Source: Epithemia pelagica (lineage: Eukaryota > Bacillariophyta > Bacillariophyceae > Surirellales > Surirellaceae). Taken from it: DNA of 64,000 nucleotides. Shown here one piece after another: positions 1 to 10,750 of the stretch; positions within the stretch are counted from its first letter, which is position 1, and each line of letters opens with the position of its first letter. The notes under the pieces were generated by a model. The model did no database searches and had not been told where the DNA came from. It worked only from the letters and a program-made list of their open reading frames with translations. The translations under genes and the position numbers were made by a program. The stretch covers positions 2,170,001 through 2,234,000 of the forward strand of contig OX337242.1 in assembly GCA_946965045.2 (NCBI GenBank), in the 5' to 3' direction.

Positions 1-1391
1 CCGATGACAAATTTTGTAATTCCTATTGCATACTCCTGGTGGTTCCGCTCCATTCGTACATCCACCAATCAAACTTCATCCTCCTTGGTGGTTCCGTTTC
101 ACACGTACGTCCACCGACACAACTTCCTTTCAACATTGTGGTTCAACCAACCCGATGGTTATTTAATCCACAATTCTGCATCTCTCCTGATGGAAAACAA
201 TAATAGAAAAACCATCTCAATCTCTTTGTGGTTCGGCACAACGATTCTGCTGCTTACTCCACAGGAAAACAGGTTAACAACCAAATGGAATTCAACCAAG
301 CTCGTGCTTTGTCCAGAACTGTGGTACGGGACGCCAGGACGTTTGCTGCTGGCAACACGGTCAATGTACCTCGGAGCAGGGCTGGTACTGAATCTTTATC
401 AAATCGTTACCGTCTTTTCATCTGCTTGCTTCTTAGAGCAGGAAGGCCAGTATTTTCCACAATTACCTTACGTTTGGGGGCGATGTCCCCATAGACTGCA
501 TGTGTCTCTTCGTCTACACCTGCCTTCTCATTCTTAGTTTCTGTCTGCTCACAATGAGCAACATCAGACAGTAAAATCCTTTCATGTCTGGCTCCCGCGT
601 GTAACAAGAGCTTTGCGACTCATCCCAGGCCATAGCTGCATTTACAGATTTTCAGAGACCCACAGGGTGCGCAACTTTTCATAGCACGACTCGTTGTTGT
701 CGCAAAACCGTGACGCATACACCACCTTCAGGCTGTGGTTGGCCATTAGTACTGCCCTGTTCGGCTCATTGCTTTATTATCCGCGTACATCATGGCCTCA
801 GCCTTATGAATCCACTGATAATGGCAACTCTTTCTTGCGCATGAACGCATACTGGATTCCATTCATCAATGTTGTCCCCCCTGGAATTGGTGGGACCATA
901 ATATGCATGGCTGTTAGGCATTTGCCCGTTGATGTTTGTATTACACACACCATCACACCACGGTGAAACTTGATCGCTTGTCGGCTCACAAGAGCGTCCC
1001 CGGAAACACATTCCGTTTCCCTTATATTTCTGTTGCCGCACGAGCTTCCTTGCCTCCCACACGTTGCCCCGCCATGGGGCTAACAACGCAACTGTGGTAC
1101 CTGAGGCCTTGTCCTTACACATCCAATATTGGCTACTACCAACAGCTGCTTTCATCAAGAGCACTTCTCGCTATCATTGCCAAAGTTCTCAAACCACAAT
1201 GACCCCTCTTTCTGTTGGATTACATGCACAAATGCCACGCGTTGTGAGTGCATCCCGAAGGCATTATGGCTTTGGTCATTGTTTCATTGATGATTTCTTT
1301 GAAGCAAAGATAATGCGTACAACTACCTCCTCTCACGGAGTGTTCTGCACGATGGGCGCATTGTGCCCCGTTGACATAGCTGTCGGACACA

Positions 1392-1483
1392 GCTTTCACA
1401 GACAAAACGTGTCGCGGTGACATCAACTTGCATGATGCAGTCACAGACAAAATGCTTTCACAGACAAAACGTGTCACAGTGAC
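1392..1483. repeat. two-copy direct repeat, 62-bp period
   Basis: A segment starting gctttcacagacaaaacg at 1392 recurs at 1454. Both copies continue with gtgtc and a shared gtgac after a two-base difference. A third partial match (cacagacaaaa) lies between them. Confidence 0.7.
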
Positions 1484-2148
1484 TTGGATTGACATGCTTC
1501 GATTGACTGGGGTTGCAACATTCCCCCCTTGACCGGTGCATATATGCACGGGTCATGTGGTGCAACAAAGTGTGGCGACAACAAAGTGATGGCCCCAGCG
1601 CAACGTTCTTATTGTTTTAGACGAACATTGCAGCTTGCACAAAATTATGGTTCAACGCCATCGCACCACAAAGTGACTGGAACATGTCACATTCTTCACA
1701 TTACGTTTTCTTGTTGTACATCACAACGATTTATGCTTCATGGGTGTCTTACAGGGCCTTATCTGCCCGCACCAATGTTCATAGAGATAGTATAGGGACT
1801 AGCAACTTCAATGATTTGATAATCCATTGCTCCAACGGTTTCAGAGATCGCATGTAATTGACAGCGCAACAGAACACAGTGTTCACGCAGTACCAGGCGC
1901 AGGAAACGTTGTCTTTGTCAACAGGCCCTCGTAATTCGATACTATTACGGGCGTTGTATCTTCGCATCATAATGGAGGGTCATCACCTTGAAGTGACATC
2001 TGACCCATGGCGACTCCATCTCTCGGATGCCGCGTGTACTGCTGCGCCAACTGCGCATATGGTTGGATTTCTCTTCAGCATTTTGTACATGCGATGCCAA
2101 AAATGGCGTATCCACATGATGCTTGAGTCAGGAAAAGATATTCTGTAG

Positions 2149-2284
2149 CCCGCCAGTCCGGCGCTCTGGCTGGAAATTCGACAATCATAGGTCGTAGTTT
2201 GACATAAAATCAGCAAATTATATCTTGTGGCCCGCCAATCTGGCCCTCTTGCTGGAAATTCGACACTAAGGTCGCAGTTCGACA
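2149..2284. repeat. two-copy diverged direct repeat
   Basis: 2149-2204 and 2231-2284 both begin cccgcca, share ctggaaattcgaca, and end with a gtcg-agtt-gaca pattern. The copies differ by several substitutions and small indels, which suggests an old tandem duplication. Confidence 0.6.
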
Positions 2285-2353
2285 ATAAGTCTTTTTAATA
2301 TCCACCGATGAGCCAGTGGTGTCGCTAAGGTGATCAAGCTTAGCCTCAAAAAA

Positions 2354-2647
2354 CTCCTGTGATGGAAGGCAATCGCCAAATCCCTCACGAATGACAGTGG
2401 ACGGATGCTCATCAATCCGTCATGAGCCACTGCCACCGACAAAAGGTCGTTAACTATCGACACCAACGCTGGACGTCTCGTTCTTATTTTGGCTATCCTG
2501 GTGCTCAAACTGCCCATTAGCTGTGCTTGTTTGTTTTCGTAGGTTCTATTGTCAACCTCCTGTGATGGAAGGCAATCGCCAAATCCTTCACGAATGACAG
2601 TGGACGGATACTCATCACGCCGTCATGAGCCACTGCCACCGACAAAA
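2354..2647. repeat. 91-bp direct repeat pair (2354-2444 and 2557-2647)
   Basis: Both copies begin ctcctgtgatggaaggcaat and end accgacaaaa, each 91 bases long, with only a handful of substitutions. The 112 bases between them are not repeated. It is much better conserved than the other repeats in this flank, so the duplication is younger. Confidence 0.8.
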
Positions 2648-2901
2648 TGCCGTACACCAATGCTGGGCATCACATTCTTATTCTTGGCTGTCCTGTTCAT
2701 AGCTGCCCATTGGTTGTGTTTCTTGATGTTGGGAGGTGATATTGTCATGGCAGAACCGTGACCATATGGTACCTTCTCATCCCAGAAAGGTTATGTTAAA
2801 AATCCTCTGATTTTGCGGATTAATGATAACCTTGTTTCTTGTTCGTGTTTCTTCTTGCTCGTAAAAAGACTCCGAGCTTGTGCTTCATATATTTGTCGTC
2901 A

Positions 2902-3137
2902 TAGGACCTTGAGCTATAACTTGCTCATCAAAGGACCTTGATCTATAACATGCTCATCAACAGGCCTTGAGCTACAAACCTTGAGCCATGACTTGCTCGT
3001 GGTGACGTTCAGTCAACCACAGACTTTGAGCTGTAACTTGCTCGTCAACAAATTTAATGTCATCAAAAGGCCTTGAGCTGTAACATGCTCATCAAAGGAC
3101 CTTGATCCATAACATGCTCATCGACAGACCTTGAGCT
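2902..3137. repeat. degenerate tandem array of about 30-bp units
   Basis: The motif ccttgagctataacttgctc, followed by atcaaag or atcaaca, recurs about seven times with substitutions and one interrupted unit. The Copia element inserted at the last unit, so the array directly abuts the left target-site duplication. Confidence 0.7.
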
Positions 3138-3142
3138 CCTGT
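3138..3142. repeat. left target-site duplication of the Copia element (CCTGT)
   Basis: The five bases before the 5' LTR are CCTGT, identical to the five bases after the 3' LTR at 11528-11532. Five-base duplications are normal for LTR retrotransposon integrases. Confidence 0.9.
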
Positions 3143-3925
3143 TGTTAGAATTCTCACCGTCTATGGTGGTTAGATTCTACATCTCATCGATTCCCCATGT
3201 CACATAGCCTCGTGCTATCGCATCATGCCCTCTAGCTTCGAGCTATGTTTCCTAGCTTCGCGCTATATCGACCTATATTTCTTCGCAAATCATGAAAAGT
3301 GAGAATAGATTGACGAACTCACTCTCAAGACTAAACTGGGTCGTGCGGTATTACAACGGACGTAAATTTGGCCGTTGCTCGGACATTATACTAACGCCCT
3401 AAGCGTACGCGCCCGAAATCATCGAGCGCGCCCAAGCGACATCCGAGCGCTATCGGCATCTATCCGACCCAACGGTCTAAGTATCCCAAGCACGACACAC
3501 GATCACGCGAGACCATATTTCCATTCCCACAATCTCCAAATTGTCAACAAGCTGCGCGCCATGAAAACAACTATGCCAACCCAAAGCAAGAACTGTTGAC
3601 CCTGTATATGTTATCCGCCCACATATACATGTCATATACATCACATGAATCAACTCCAACTATTCCAAACCTGTTGCCGCCAAGAACCTATGACACATGA
3701 CCCTTGGCAGGACCGAACATTTCACGTAGACCTATCGTAGTAATCAACACACAATCTAACAATATCACCATTTATCACATCCTCTTTTGTGTCCCGACTA
3801 TCCTTCTGATAGACTTTGACTTGCTTGCTTCTCTGACCCTGAGAAGCTTGTATCGGTTGGTGACCTACCTGATTGTCTGCTCTACCGAGCATCAATGTCC
3901 CTACGATTCAGAAAGAATTGTAACA
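3143..3925 (+). repeat. 5' LTR of the Copia element
   Basis: The repeat is 783 bp, starts tgttagaattctcaccg and ends agaattgtaaca. It should contain the promoter and transcription start, but I could not place a TATA box with confidence. Directly downstream (gattaacagtctcaaagc) there is no TGG-starting primer-binding site complementary to a tRNA 3' end. A tRNA-fragment primer as used by Drosophila copia is possible. Confidence 0.95.
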
Positions 3926-3961
3926 GATTAACAGTCTCAAAGCTTATTTCCTTGTGGTTTC

Positions 3962-4741
3962 ATGGATACTAACAAGATTATCACTCCTGTACGACAGATC
4001 TATCGAGCCAACCTGCATCCCGGGCAGCCCGATACCCTGGTGCAGCAGGAACTGGTGCCGACGCCGAAGGCAGCCAACACATCGGTCAACATCTCCGTCG
4101 ACAGTTCCAACAGCAACCCATTCGAGACTCCAACCCAGCCTCACGCTCCAATCCCTGCGCCGTTGCTTCGGCCCCCGAGTCCGCCTCGTCGGCTCGTCCC
4201 TTCTCGATCCCGTCGTACCACCCGGTTGATTGCTGATCATATCAAGTACTTCCGCCAACCAACTTGTTCGACCTTCGATCCCGAGATCATCCGTGGGGAG
4301 ACCCAGATCGAACGCCAGTTCCAATCGGTGACCAACATCGTCGACCAAGAAGACATTGACCGTCTGAACGACCAACTTCATCGTTCTCCGAGGCGTCGCC
4401 TCATCTTTGCCGCCCTCTCGGGCAACCCCATCCGTACTGTCCACCTCCGCTTCCTAACCTTCGAGCGCCCAACTGGATACTACAATACCATCCACGTCGT
4501 GAACGCGACGACTTGCCCTCTGCCTCCTAACGTTGTACGCCTAGATAACTACGTTGCCTACATCCACGAGGTCCATACCATCGAGGACCATCGTGCAACT
4601 ATCTACCCTTTGCGTACCGAGGTCGAGAACCACCTGGCTGAAGGTGATACCCCTTCTTCTGTTGCTTGTGCTGCCCCATCTGAGCCTGGAAGCGACTCTG
4701 ATCATTCGGAAGAGGGTGAGGATTCGGAGACCGAAGCTTAA
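3962..4741 (+). CDS. extra ORF of the Copia element, unknown function (259 aa)
   Basis: This ATG-started frame lies between the 5' LTR and gag-pol and is 36 bases from the LTR end. I do not recognise the protein. It has a Pro/Ser/Arg-rich N-terminal third (about residues 45-85), a more compact middle and C-terminal part (about 90-220), and an acidic Ser/Glu/Asp-rich tail ending EEGEDSETEA. There is no zinc knuckle, protease or membrane segment. It is separated from gag-pol by 321 bases and is in a different frame. It could be a first Gag-like or nucleic-acid-binding protein, or an accessory protein captured by this lineage. Its intact frame in a young element argues that it is under selection. 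Confidence 0.7.
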   Translation: MDTNKIITPVRQIYRANLHPGQPDTLVQQELVPTPKAANTSVNISVDSSNSNPFETPTQPHAPIPAPLLRPPSPPRRLVPSRSRRTTRLIADHIKYFRQPTCSTFDPEIIRGETQIERQFQSVTNIVDQEDIDRLNDQLHRSPRRRLIFAALSGNPIRTVHLRFLTFERPTGYYNTIHVVNATTCPLPPNVVRLDNYVAYIHEVHTIEDHRATIYPLRTEVENHLAEGDTPSSVACAAPSEPGSDSDHSEEGEDSETEA

Positions 4742-5062
4742 TTACTCATAGTTAACTCCCGTCCTCTCAAAACCTTTCCAAGACTTAAACTCAACGCACA
4801 TCCGGGTACCCTTGGTCGCACAACACGCCACACATTCCCGTCAAATCGCGAAAATTCGGCGAAAATTTGTTGAAACTCGGCGAAAATTTGTCGAAAATCA
4901 ACGGAAATTTCCAGGAGTCGCACATCACAACACACATCCGGGTATCACATACGTGGTACATACGTGGCACACGTGGTACATCCGGGTTCACATCACATCA
5001 CACATTAAATAAACCACATCACACCGCACATTAAATAAACATCGAACCAACCAAATAACACC
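4742..5062 (+). other. 321-bp spacer between the two Copia ORFs, with short tandem repeats
   Basis: No gene. It contains a 21-bp tandem duplication starting cggcgaaaatttgt (4857 and 4878), repeated cacacatccgggta and acgtggtacat motifs, and two copies of cacattaaataaac just before the gag-pol start. Such a spacer could carry an internal promoter, a splice acceptor or a leader for the second frame, but nothing in the sequence decides between these. Confidence 0.6.
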
Positions 5063-8000
5063 ATGGATCCTCAATCACCCAAGACACCTACGACTCCTAA
5101 GGGAGAAGATAACCAAGACAATGTCTCGGACACAGACCTATTCGACCACATCATATTTACTGTCTGCCAATTCTTCACCAAAGAAAGGGCCGACTACTTA
5201 ATGAAGTGGATGAAATACCATGGTTTTGAGAACATTACCCATGTTATCTCGTATATGCAAACTAATACCGAGGAATCCATGAAGGAACTGACACAATACA
5301 AGGTCAACAAACAGACACATGATCTACAAGGCCCCACAAGACAGCAGATCAAGCTCTTGGCTTATTGGGCCACATACAAGACCAATGAAATTCAAGACGA
5401 GCTATCCAATAGCGACTGGATGAACCTAACGAGGAAAGAGTTCAACACTTGGAGGATCAACACAGATTTCTCTAAGGGACCACCTAGCCAAGTCCCAGTC
5501 TCGCCAATGAAGTCACCGTCATCTGTGAAATCTGTCAGCACAGTTACTGCCGCATCCCAATCTCAACAAGACCTTACAGCATTCAGAAAGGGAACTAAGC
5601 GCGACGCAACTGCATATGAGGTATTCAAGGATGAACGATACTACGATTCATTCTGGCGTGTATTCAAGACTACAGCTAAGGCTCAAGGCCTATCCAACGT
5701 TCTGAATTTCAAATACACACCACCCCATGATGATGAGTATGCCGAAGAACTTTTTCAAGAGCAACAAGTATTTCTTTACTCCGTTCTTGTCCGTATCATT
5801 CAGACTGACCAAGGTCGAGCCTATGTACGTGAACATGAACATGATGAAGATGCGCGTGCCGTATTGCAGAAGTTGCACTCTTTGCATACCGAATCCGACC
5901 TAGCAAAGCGAGAAGTCCTCCGCTTAACCAACTACATTTCCAATCTACGTCTTAACGACACATGGCGCGGAACAACACGTCAATTTCTTCTACACTTTCA
6001 AGAGCAGCTACGTTTGCTAGACAATTTAGTGTCATTGTCTGATCGCATCCCTGATCATACCAGGATGACCTTCCTCATGCAAGCTGTAGAAAAGGTACCT
6101 GATCTCCGCCGAGTCAAGATCTTGGATAATGTGGTGAACACCAAATCCGGTGCAAAATCCCTTTGCTATCAATCATACTTCCGTCTCCTTCTAGACGCAG
6201 CTTATGACCATGACCAAGCAACCCAGTCATCTGTTCATAGTCGCCGTCGACATGTCAAACAACATGAATCACTATATGGCCAAGATACAGATGCTGACAT
6301 AACCTCACAAGATGATATGGAGTATCATGTCCACAACACCAAAGCGACATCTGAATCTCCATCCTCTTCGTCCAAGGTTAGTCTACCGCGTGACCTATGG
6401 TTCAAACTTTCTGAAGAAGATCGCAAGCTGATCATTGAGTATAACAAGATGATTCAAGCACCTTCATCAACAACACCGAGGAAAGTGCAAACACATGCCC
6501 TCGACATTGATCCGGAACCTGATCCTGACCCCAACCAAGTTGCATCTGATGACGACTCACCTGGCGTTGTCCCTGAGCATCCAGATGATTCAGATCCGGT
6601 TACACAATTTATCAATCAAGCCATGACGACTGATATCAATCACCCGGCAACTGACCTGACTAGTGTTCTTTCTAACGCCAAGTCCAAGACGAGCAAGAAG
6701 GTTACTTTCAAAACCAACATGCATAAACAAGCAGGACATGTTCCACGCTATCTGTTTTCCAGGAAATCTACTTTACCAGGAAATCAATTGATTGACCGTG
6801 GTGCTAATGGAGGACTTGCTGGTTCTGACATGCGCATCCTTTCTAAGACTGGCCGCCATATCACTATTGTGGGTATTGATAACCATGAACTTACTGGACT
6901 TCCTGTCGTCACATGTGCCGCAAAGTTTGAGACCAATGACGGACCTATTGTCGGCATCTTCAATGAATATGCTTATTATGGAAAGGGCTTATCTATCCAT
7001 GCTCCTGGTCAATTCGAGCATTTCGGACTTGCTGTTGATGAACGATCTGTTAAAGTTGATGGTAAACAACGCATCACTACACTTGATGGTCGTGCCATAC
7101 CCCTTCACATCAAGGATGGGTTAGCCTATATCCACTCCTTGGGTATCCCCAGCGACGATGACATGGATACCTTACCTCAGATCATCTTCACGTCACCCGA
7201 CACATGGGATCCTGGTGTTCTGGACCATTCGTATTCTCCCACACCCTCTGACAATGATCCTGATTGGAAACACGTCAAGACTGATGGTAGTATGTCGAAC
7301 CATCCATATGACAACTATGGGGAGTACACTGATCGTGTTGTTTGTAACCTCAATCTCCTTTTGGATCTCCCATACGATCATGGACCTGACGACGCACCCT
7401 TCTTTTCTATCTATGCTGACGCAGAAGGTAATGATCCTACACTTCATGCCTCTGTCCACCGTCGTTACCAGGAAGCGTATGACTGGAAGAAGTTCCGTCC
7501 ATTCTTTGGTTGGCAATCTGAAGATGTTATTGCCGATACGTTCAAGCACACTACACGTAATGGTAGCATTACTTTTGACCACGACACCCTCAAGAAACAT
7601 TTCAAGGCTCGCAATCCGGTCCTTAATATACCTCGACGTCATGAACCCGTTGCTACTGACTCGGTTTTCTCCGACACCCCTGCTGTTGACCATGGCGGTA
7701 AAGTCGCACAAATCTTTGTTGGTCGAGATACTCTGGTTACTGATATCTATGGGATCAAGTCAACCAAACAGTTTGTCAATACTCTCCAGGATAACATCCG
7801 GTTTCGTGGTGCCATGGAGACTCTTATCAGTGATGGTGGTTCATCTCTCATCTCTCAAAAGGTCAAAGACATTCTTCGCACTTTGCTTATTGGGGAGTAT
7901 CGATCTGAACCTTATCATCAACACCAGAATAAGGCTGAAAACCGTTACCAGACCGTTAAACGTATGACCAACGCTCTCATGAATGCCACTGGTTGCCCTG

Positions 8001-10750
8001 CCAACACCTGGCTTCTTTGCCTTGAGTATGTCTGTGACTTATTGAACCATACGTCATCACCCACCCATTCCGGTCGCACTCCTCTTGAGGCTCTCTCCGG
8101 ACGCCCACCCGACATTACTCATCTCTTGTTCTTTCCTTTCTGGGATGAGGTTTACTACCGTGTCGACCCCGCTGAACCCAATTCTGGTTCATATCCATCT
8201 TCTTCTGATGAGAAACTTGGCCACTGGGTTGGTTTTGCTCACAACGTTGGTGATTCTTTTACTTGGAAGATTCTCACCCAAGATAACCAGATAATCTACC
8301 GTTCTGCCGTTCGCCGTGTTGAATCCACTACACCTAACCTACGTGTGGATCGACCTTCAGGGGAGGATTCGTCTGAGAAGGATGACAATGATAAGCAAGC
8401 TGACACTGTCTTCATTCGCAGTGATAGTGAAGATCCATCCAAACCAATGCCCACGATCGATTTTGACGACATGATAGGACGCACATTCCTATGCGACACA
8501 GAAGAAAATGGGGAGCGACATCGTGCACGTGTCATCAAACGAGTCATTGATCTTAATGAAGAAGCAACGAAACAGGAAGAACGTGTCAAATACATCTACC
8601 GAAAGACAAATTCTGATGTTGATGAGATGATATCCTATAATCAACTCATGGAGTATATCGAACGAGATAACCAAGCTCAAACCTCTGGAGATAATCTTTT
8701 CAGGTTCAGGGATGTCATTGCCCATCAAGGCCCACTGAACACAACTGATCCAGATTACAAGGGGAGCAAATATAATTTGCTTGTTGATTGGGAAACTGGG
8801 GAGACTACCTATGAACCTTTATCACTCATTGCCAATGATGATCCGATCACTGTAGCAATTTATGGAAAGAAACATGGTTTACTCAACGAACCTGGATGGA
8901 AGCATTTGAAACGTTATGTCAAAACAAGCAAACGTCTCATTCGAGCAGCCAAACAGTCAAGGATTAAACAAGTTCACCATTCCGTCAAGTATAAGTTTGG
9001 ATTCCAAGTACCACGCAATTATGAGGAAGCTGTCGCTCTTGATAAACAACATGGCAACACAAAGTGGCAGGATGCAACAGAATTAGAATTGTCACAGATC
9101 CAGTCCTACAAGACATTCAAGGATTTTGGGAAAGCCATCTTCATTAAAGGGAAAGTATCCAATGCACCTGAAGGATATCATAAGATACGTGTACATCTTG
9201 TCTTTGACGTAAAACATGATGGACGACATAAAGCAAGACTTGTCGCAGATGGACATCTCACAAAAGAACCTGTTGAGACAATCTATTCAGGTGTTGTTTC
9301 CATTCGCAATCTCCGCATTGCCTTATTCCTGGGTACTTTGAATGACTTGGAAATATGGGGAGCAGATATTGGAAACGCATATCTGGAAGCCTTGACAGGG
9401 GAGAAAATTTTCATTGTCGCAGGACCTGAATTCAAGGAATTAGAAGGTCACATCCTGATTATATACAAGGCACTTTATGGATTGAAGTCATCAGGCGCAC
9501 GCTGGCATGATGTCTTATTCGATGTTTTGACAGACATGGGATTTTCACCAAGCAAAGCAGATCCGGATATCTGGATGAGGAAAGCACCTGGAGAAGACTG
9601 TTACGAATACATTGCCGTATACGTTGATGACTTAGCCATTATTTCTACTGATCCTGGGAATATCTGCAAGATCCTGAAGGAGAAATACAACTTCAAACTC
9701 AAAGGAGATGGACCTATTGATTTCCACTTGGGATGTTGTTACACCAAGGATTCTGATGGAACATTAGTAGCAGATCCAAGACGCTACATTGGTAAGATGA
9801 TGGACACTTTCGAACGAATCTTCAAGGAGAAACCCAAGAAAGCCAAAACACCTCTTATTGGTGGAGACCATCCTGAATTGGATGATTCTGAGCTCCTTGA
9901 TGAAGAAGGTACTAGCCATTTCCAAACTCTGATTGGACAACTCCAATGGGTGATCACTATTGGTCGTTTCGACGTCTTCACCGCTACAATGACGCTATCA
10001 CGCTTTCGCGCTGCTCCGAGGAAAGGACATCTTGATAGAGCCAAGCGTATCTATGGATACCTTGCACATCTCCCAGAAGGCGCAATCAGATTTAGGATTG
10101 GAGAGCCTGATTATTCAAGTCTTCCTACCCAAGAATTTGATTGGACTCGCACTGTCTATTCGAATGCAAGTGAACGTATTCCTGAAGACTGCCCAACACC
10201 TCTTGGTCGCTATGTTACCACAACTCATTATGTTGATGCCAATCTCATGCATGACATAGTCACTGGTAAATCCGTCACTGCTGTTCTACATTTGTTGAAC
10301 GGAACACCTATTGACTGGTACAGCAAGAGACAGAGCACGGTGGAAACTGCTACCTATGGATCCGAGTTTGTGGCTGCAAGGACAGCAATAGATCAGATTA
10401 CAGAATTACGACATTCTCTCCGCTACCTTGGAGTACCTATCCGAGAGCGAAGTTACATGTACGGAGATAACAGATCCGTTGTGCTCAATGCAACCGTTCC
10501 TCATTCCATACTATCCAAGAGACACCATCTTCTGTCATACCACCGAGTTCGTGAAGCCATCGCAGCAAAGTATGTTGCATTCTACTGGAAAGATGGAAAG
10601 ACCAACCCTGCCGATATCCTTAGCAAACATTGGGATTTCGTATCTATTTGGCCCATGCTCAAGCCATTGCTGTTTTGGAAAGGAGAAGTTCAAGATCTCA
10701 ACAAATCCAATGATGACAAGGCTGAAACGACGAGTTGTGGGGAGTGTTAG
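5063..10750 (+). CDS. Copia Gag-Pol polyprotein (1,895 aa)
   Basis: A single uninterrupted frame encodes all retrotransposition enzymes. Residues 1 to about 500 are Gag-like and lack a visible CCHC zinc knuckle. The aspartic protease centre is at about residue 578 and reads LIDRGANGG, with Arg where most proteases have Ser or Thr after the catalytic Asp. The integrase core has Asp at about 866 and 923 (ISDGG) and Glu at about 959 (NKAENRY), the D,D(35)E pattern. Reverse transcriptase has KARLVADGH, LYGLKSSGARWHD and the YVDD catalytic motif near 1519. RNase H follows, with YVDAN near 1722 and YMYGDNRSVV near 1798, ending PADILSKHW. The start ATG has a good context (ACACCATGG). The stop codon TAG lies inside the first bases of the 3' LTR. 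Confidence 0.95.
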   Translation: MDPQSPKTPTTPKGEDNQDNVSDTDLFDHIIFTVCQFFTKERADYLMKWMKYHGFENITHVISYMQTNTEESMKELTQYKVNKQTHDLQGPTRQQIKLLAYWATYKTNEIQDELSNSDWMNLTRKEFNTWRINTDFSKGPPSQVPVSPMKSPSSVKSVSTVTAASQSQQDLTAFRKGTKRDATAYEVFKDERYYDSFWRVFKTTAKAQGLSNVLNFKYTPPHDDEYAEELFQEQQVFLYSVLVRIIQTDQGRAYVREHEHDEDARAVLQKLHSLHTESDLAKREVLRLTNYISNLRLNDTWRGTTRQFLLHFQEQLRLLDNLVSLSDRIPDHTRMTFLMQAVEKVPDLRRVKILDNVVNTKSGAKSLCYQSYFRLLLDAAYDHDQATQSSVHSRRRHVKQHESLYGQDTDADITSQDDMEYHVHNTKATSESPSSSSKVSLPRDLWFKLSEEDRKLIIEYNKMIQAPSSTTPRKVQTHALDIDPEPDPDPNQVASDDDSPGVVPEHPDDSDPVTQFINQAMTTDINHPATDLTSVLSNAKSKTSKKVTFKTNMHKQAGHVPRYLFSRKSTLPGNQLIDRGANGGLAGSDMRILSKTGRHITIVGIDNHELTGLPVVTCAAKFETNDGPIVGIFNEYAYYGKGLSIHAPGQFEHFGLAVDERSVKVDGKQRITTLDGRAIPLHIKDGLAYIHSLGIPSDDDMDTLPQIIFTSPDTWDPGVLDHSYSPTPSDNDPDWKHVKTDGSMSNHPYDNYGEYTDRVVCNLNLLLDLPYDHGPDDAPFFSIYADAEGNDPTLHASVHRRYQEAYDWKKFRPFFGWQSEDVIADTFKHTTRNGSITFDHDTLKKHFKARNPVLNIPRRHEPVATDSVFSDTPAVDHGGKVAQIFVGRDTLVTDIYGIKSTKQFVNTLQDNIRFRGAMETLISDGGSSLISQKVKDILRTLLIGEYRSEPYHQHQNKAENRYQTVKRMTNALMNATGCPANTWLLCLEYVCDLLNHTSSPTHSGRTPLEALSGRPPDITHLLFFPFWDEVYYRVDPAEPNSGSYPSSSDEKLGHWVGFAHNVGDSFTWKILTQDNQIIYRSAVRRVESTTPNLRVDRPSGEDSSEKDDNDKQADTVFIRSDSEDPSKPMPTIDFDDMIGRTFLCDTEENGERHRARVIKRVIDLNEEATKQEERVKYIYRKTNSDVDEMISYNQLMEYIERDNQAQTSGDNLFRFRDVIAHQGPLNTTDPDYKGSKYNLLVDWETGETTYEPLSLIANDDPITVAIYGKKHGLLNEPGWKHLKRYVKTSKRLIRAAKQSRIKQVHHSVKYKFGFQVPRNYEEAVALDKQHGNTKWQDATELELSQIQSYKTFKDFGKAIFIKGKVSNAPEGYHKIRVHLVFDVKHDGRHKARLVADGHLTKEPVETIYSGVVSIRNLRIALFLGTLNDLEIWGADIGNAYLEALTGEKIFIVAGPEFKELEGHILIIYKALYGLKSSGARWHDVLFDVLTDMGFSPSKADPDIWMRKAPGEDCYEYIAVYVDDLAIISTDPGNICKILKEKYNFKLKGDGPIDFHLGCCYTKDSDGTLVADPRRYIGKMMDTFERIFKEKPKKAKTPLIGGDHPELDDSELLDEEGTSHFQTLIGQLQWVITIGRFDVFTATMTLSRFRAAPRKGHLDRAKRIYGYLAHLPEGAIRFRIGEPDYSSLPTQEFDWTRTVYSNASERIPEDCPTPLGRYVTTTHYVDANLMHDIVTGKSVTAVLHLLNGTPIDWYSKRQSTVETATYGSEFVAARTAIDQITELRHSLRYLGVPIRERSYMYGDNRSVVLNATVPHSILSKRHHLLSYHRVREAIAAKYVAFYWKDGKTNPADILSKHWDFVSIWPMLKPLLFWKGEVQDLNKSNDDKAETTSCGEC
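10734..10744 (+). promoter_or_regulatory. probable polypurine tract for plus-strand priming
   Basis: The bases gttgtggggag lie immediately before the 3' LTR, where the purine-rich primer for plus-strand DNA synthesis is expected. The tract is short and interrupted by two T residues, so the assignment rests mainly on position. Confidence 0.5.

Larger units (their letters stand above)
1..3137. other. repeat-rich region without recognisable gene, left flank of the Copia insertion
   Basis: No open frame here looks like a conserved protein on either strand; the longest are short, overlapping and poor in domain-like pattern. The DNA contains several two-copy and multi-copy direct repeats, listed separately, typical of decayed transposon or satellite-like DNA. 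The same texture resumes right after the Copia element at 11533, so the Copia probably landed inside this older block. Confidence 0.6.

Noticed and set aside
790-1549. Decayed gene on the minus strand left of the Copia element
   Set aside because: Open pieces there are short, overlap in three frames and show no family pattern, so I describe the region only as repeat-rich.
7158-7967. A separate 269-codon gene inside Copia pol
   Set aside because: It is a shadow of the integrase region in another frame, with no conserved motif.
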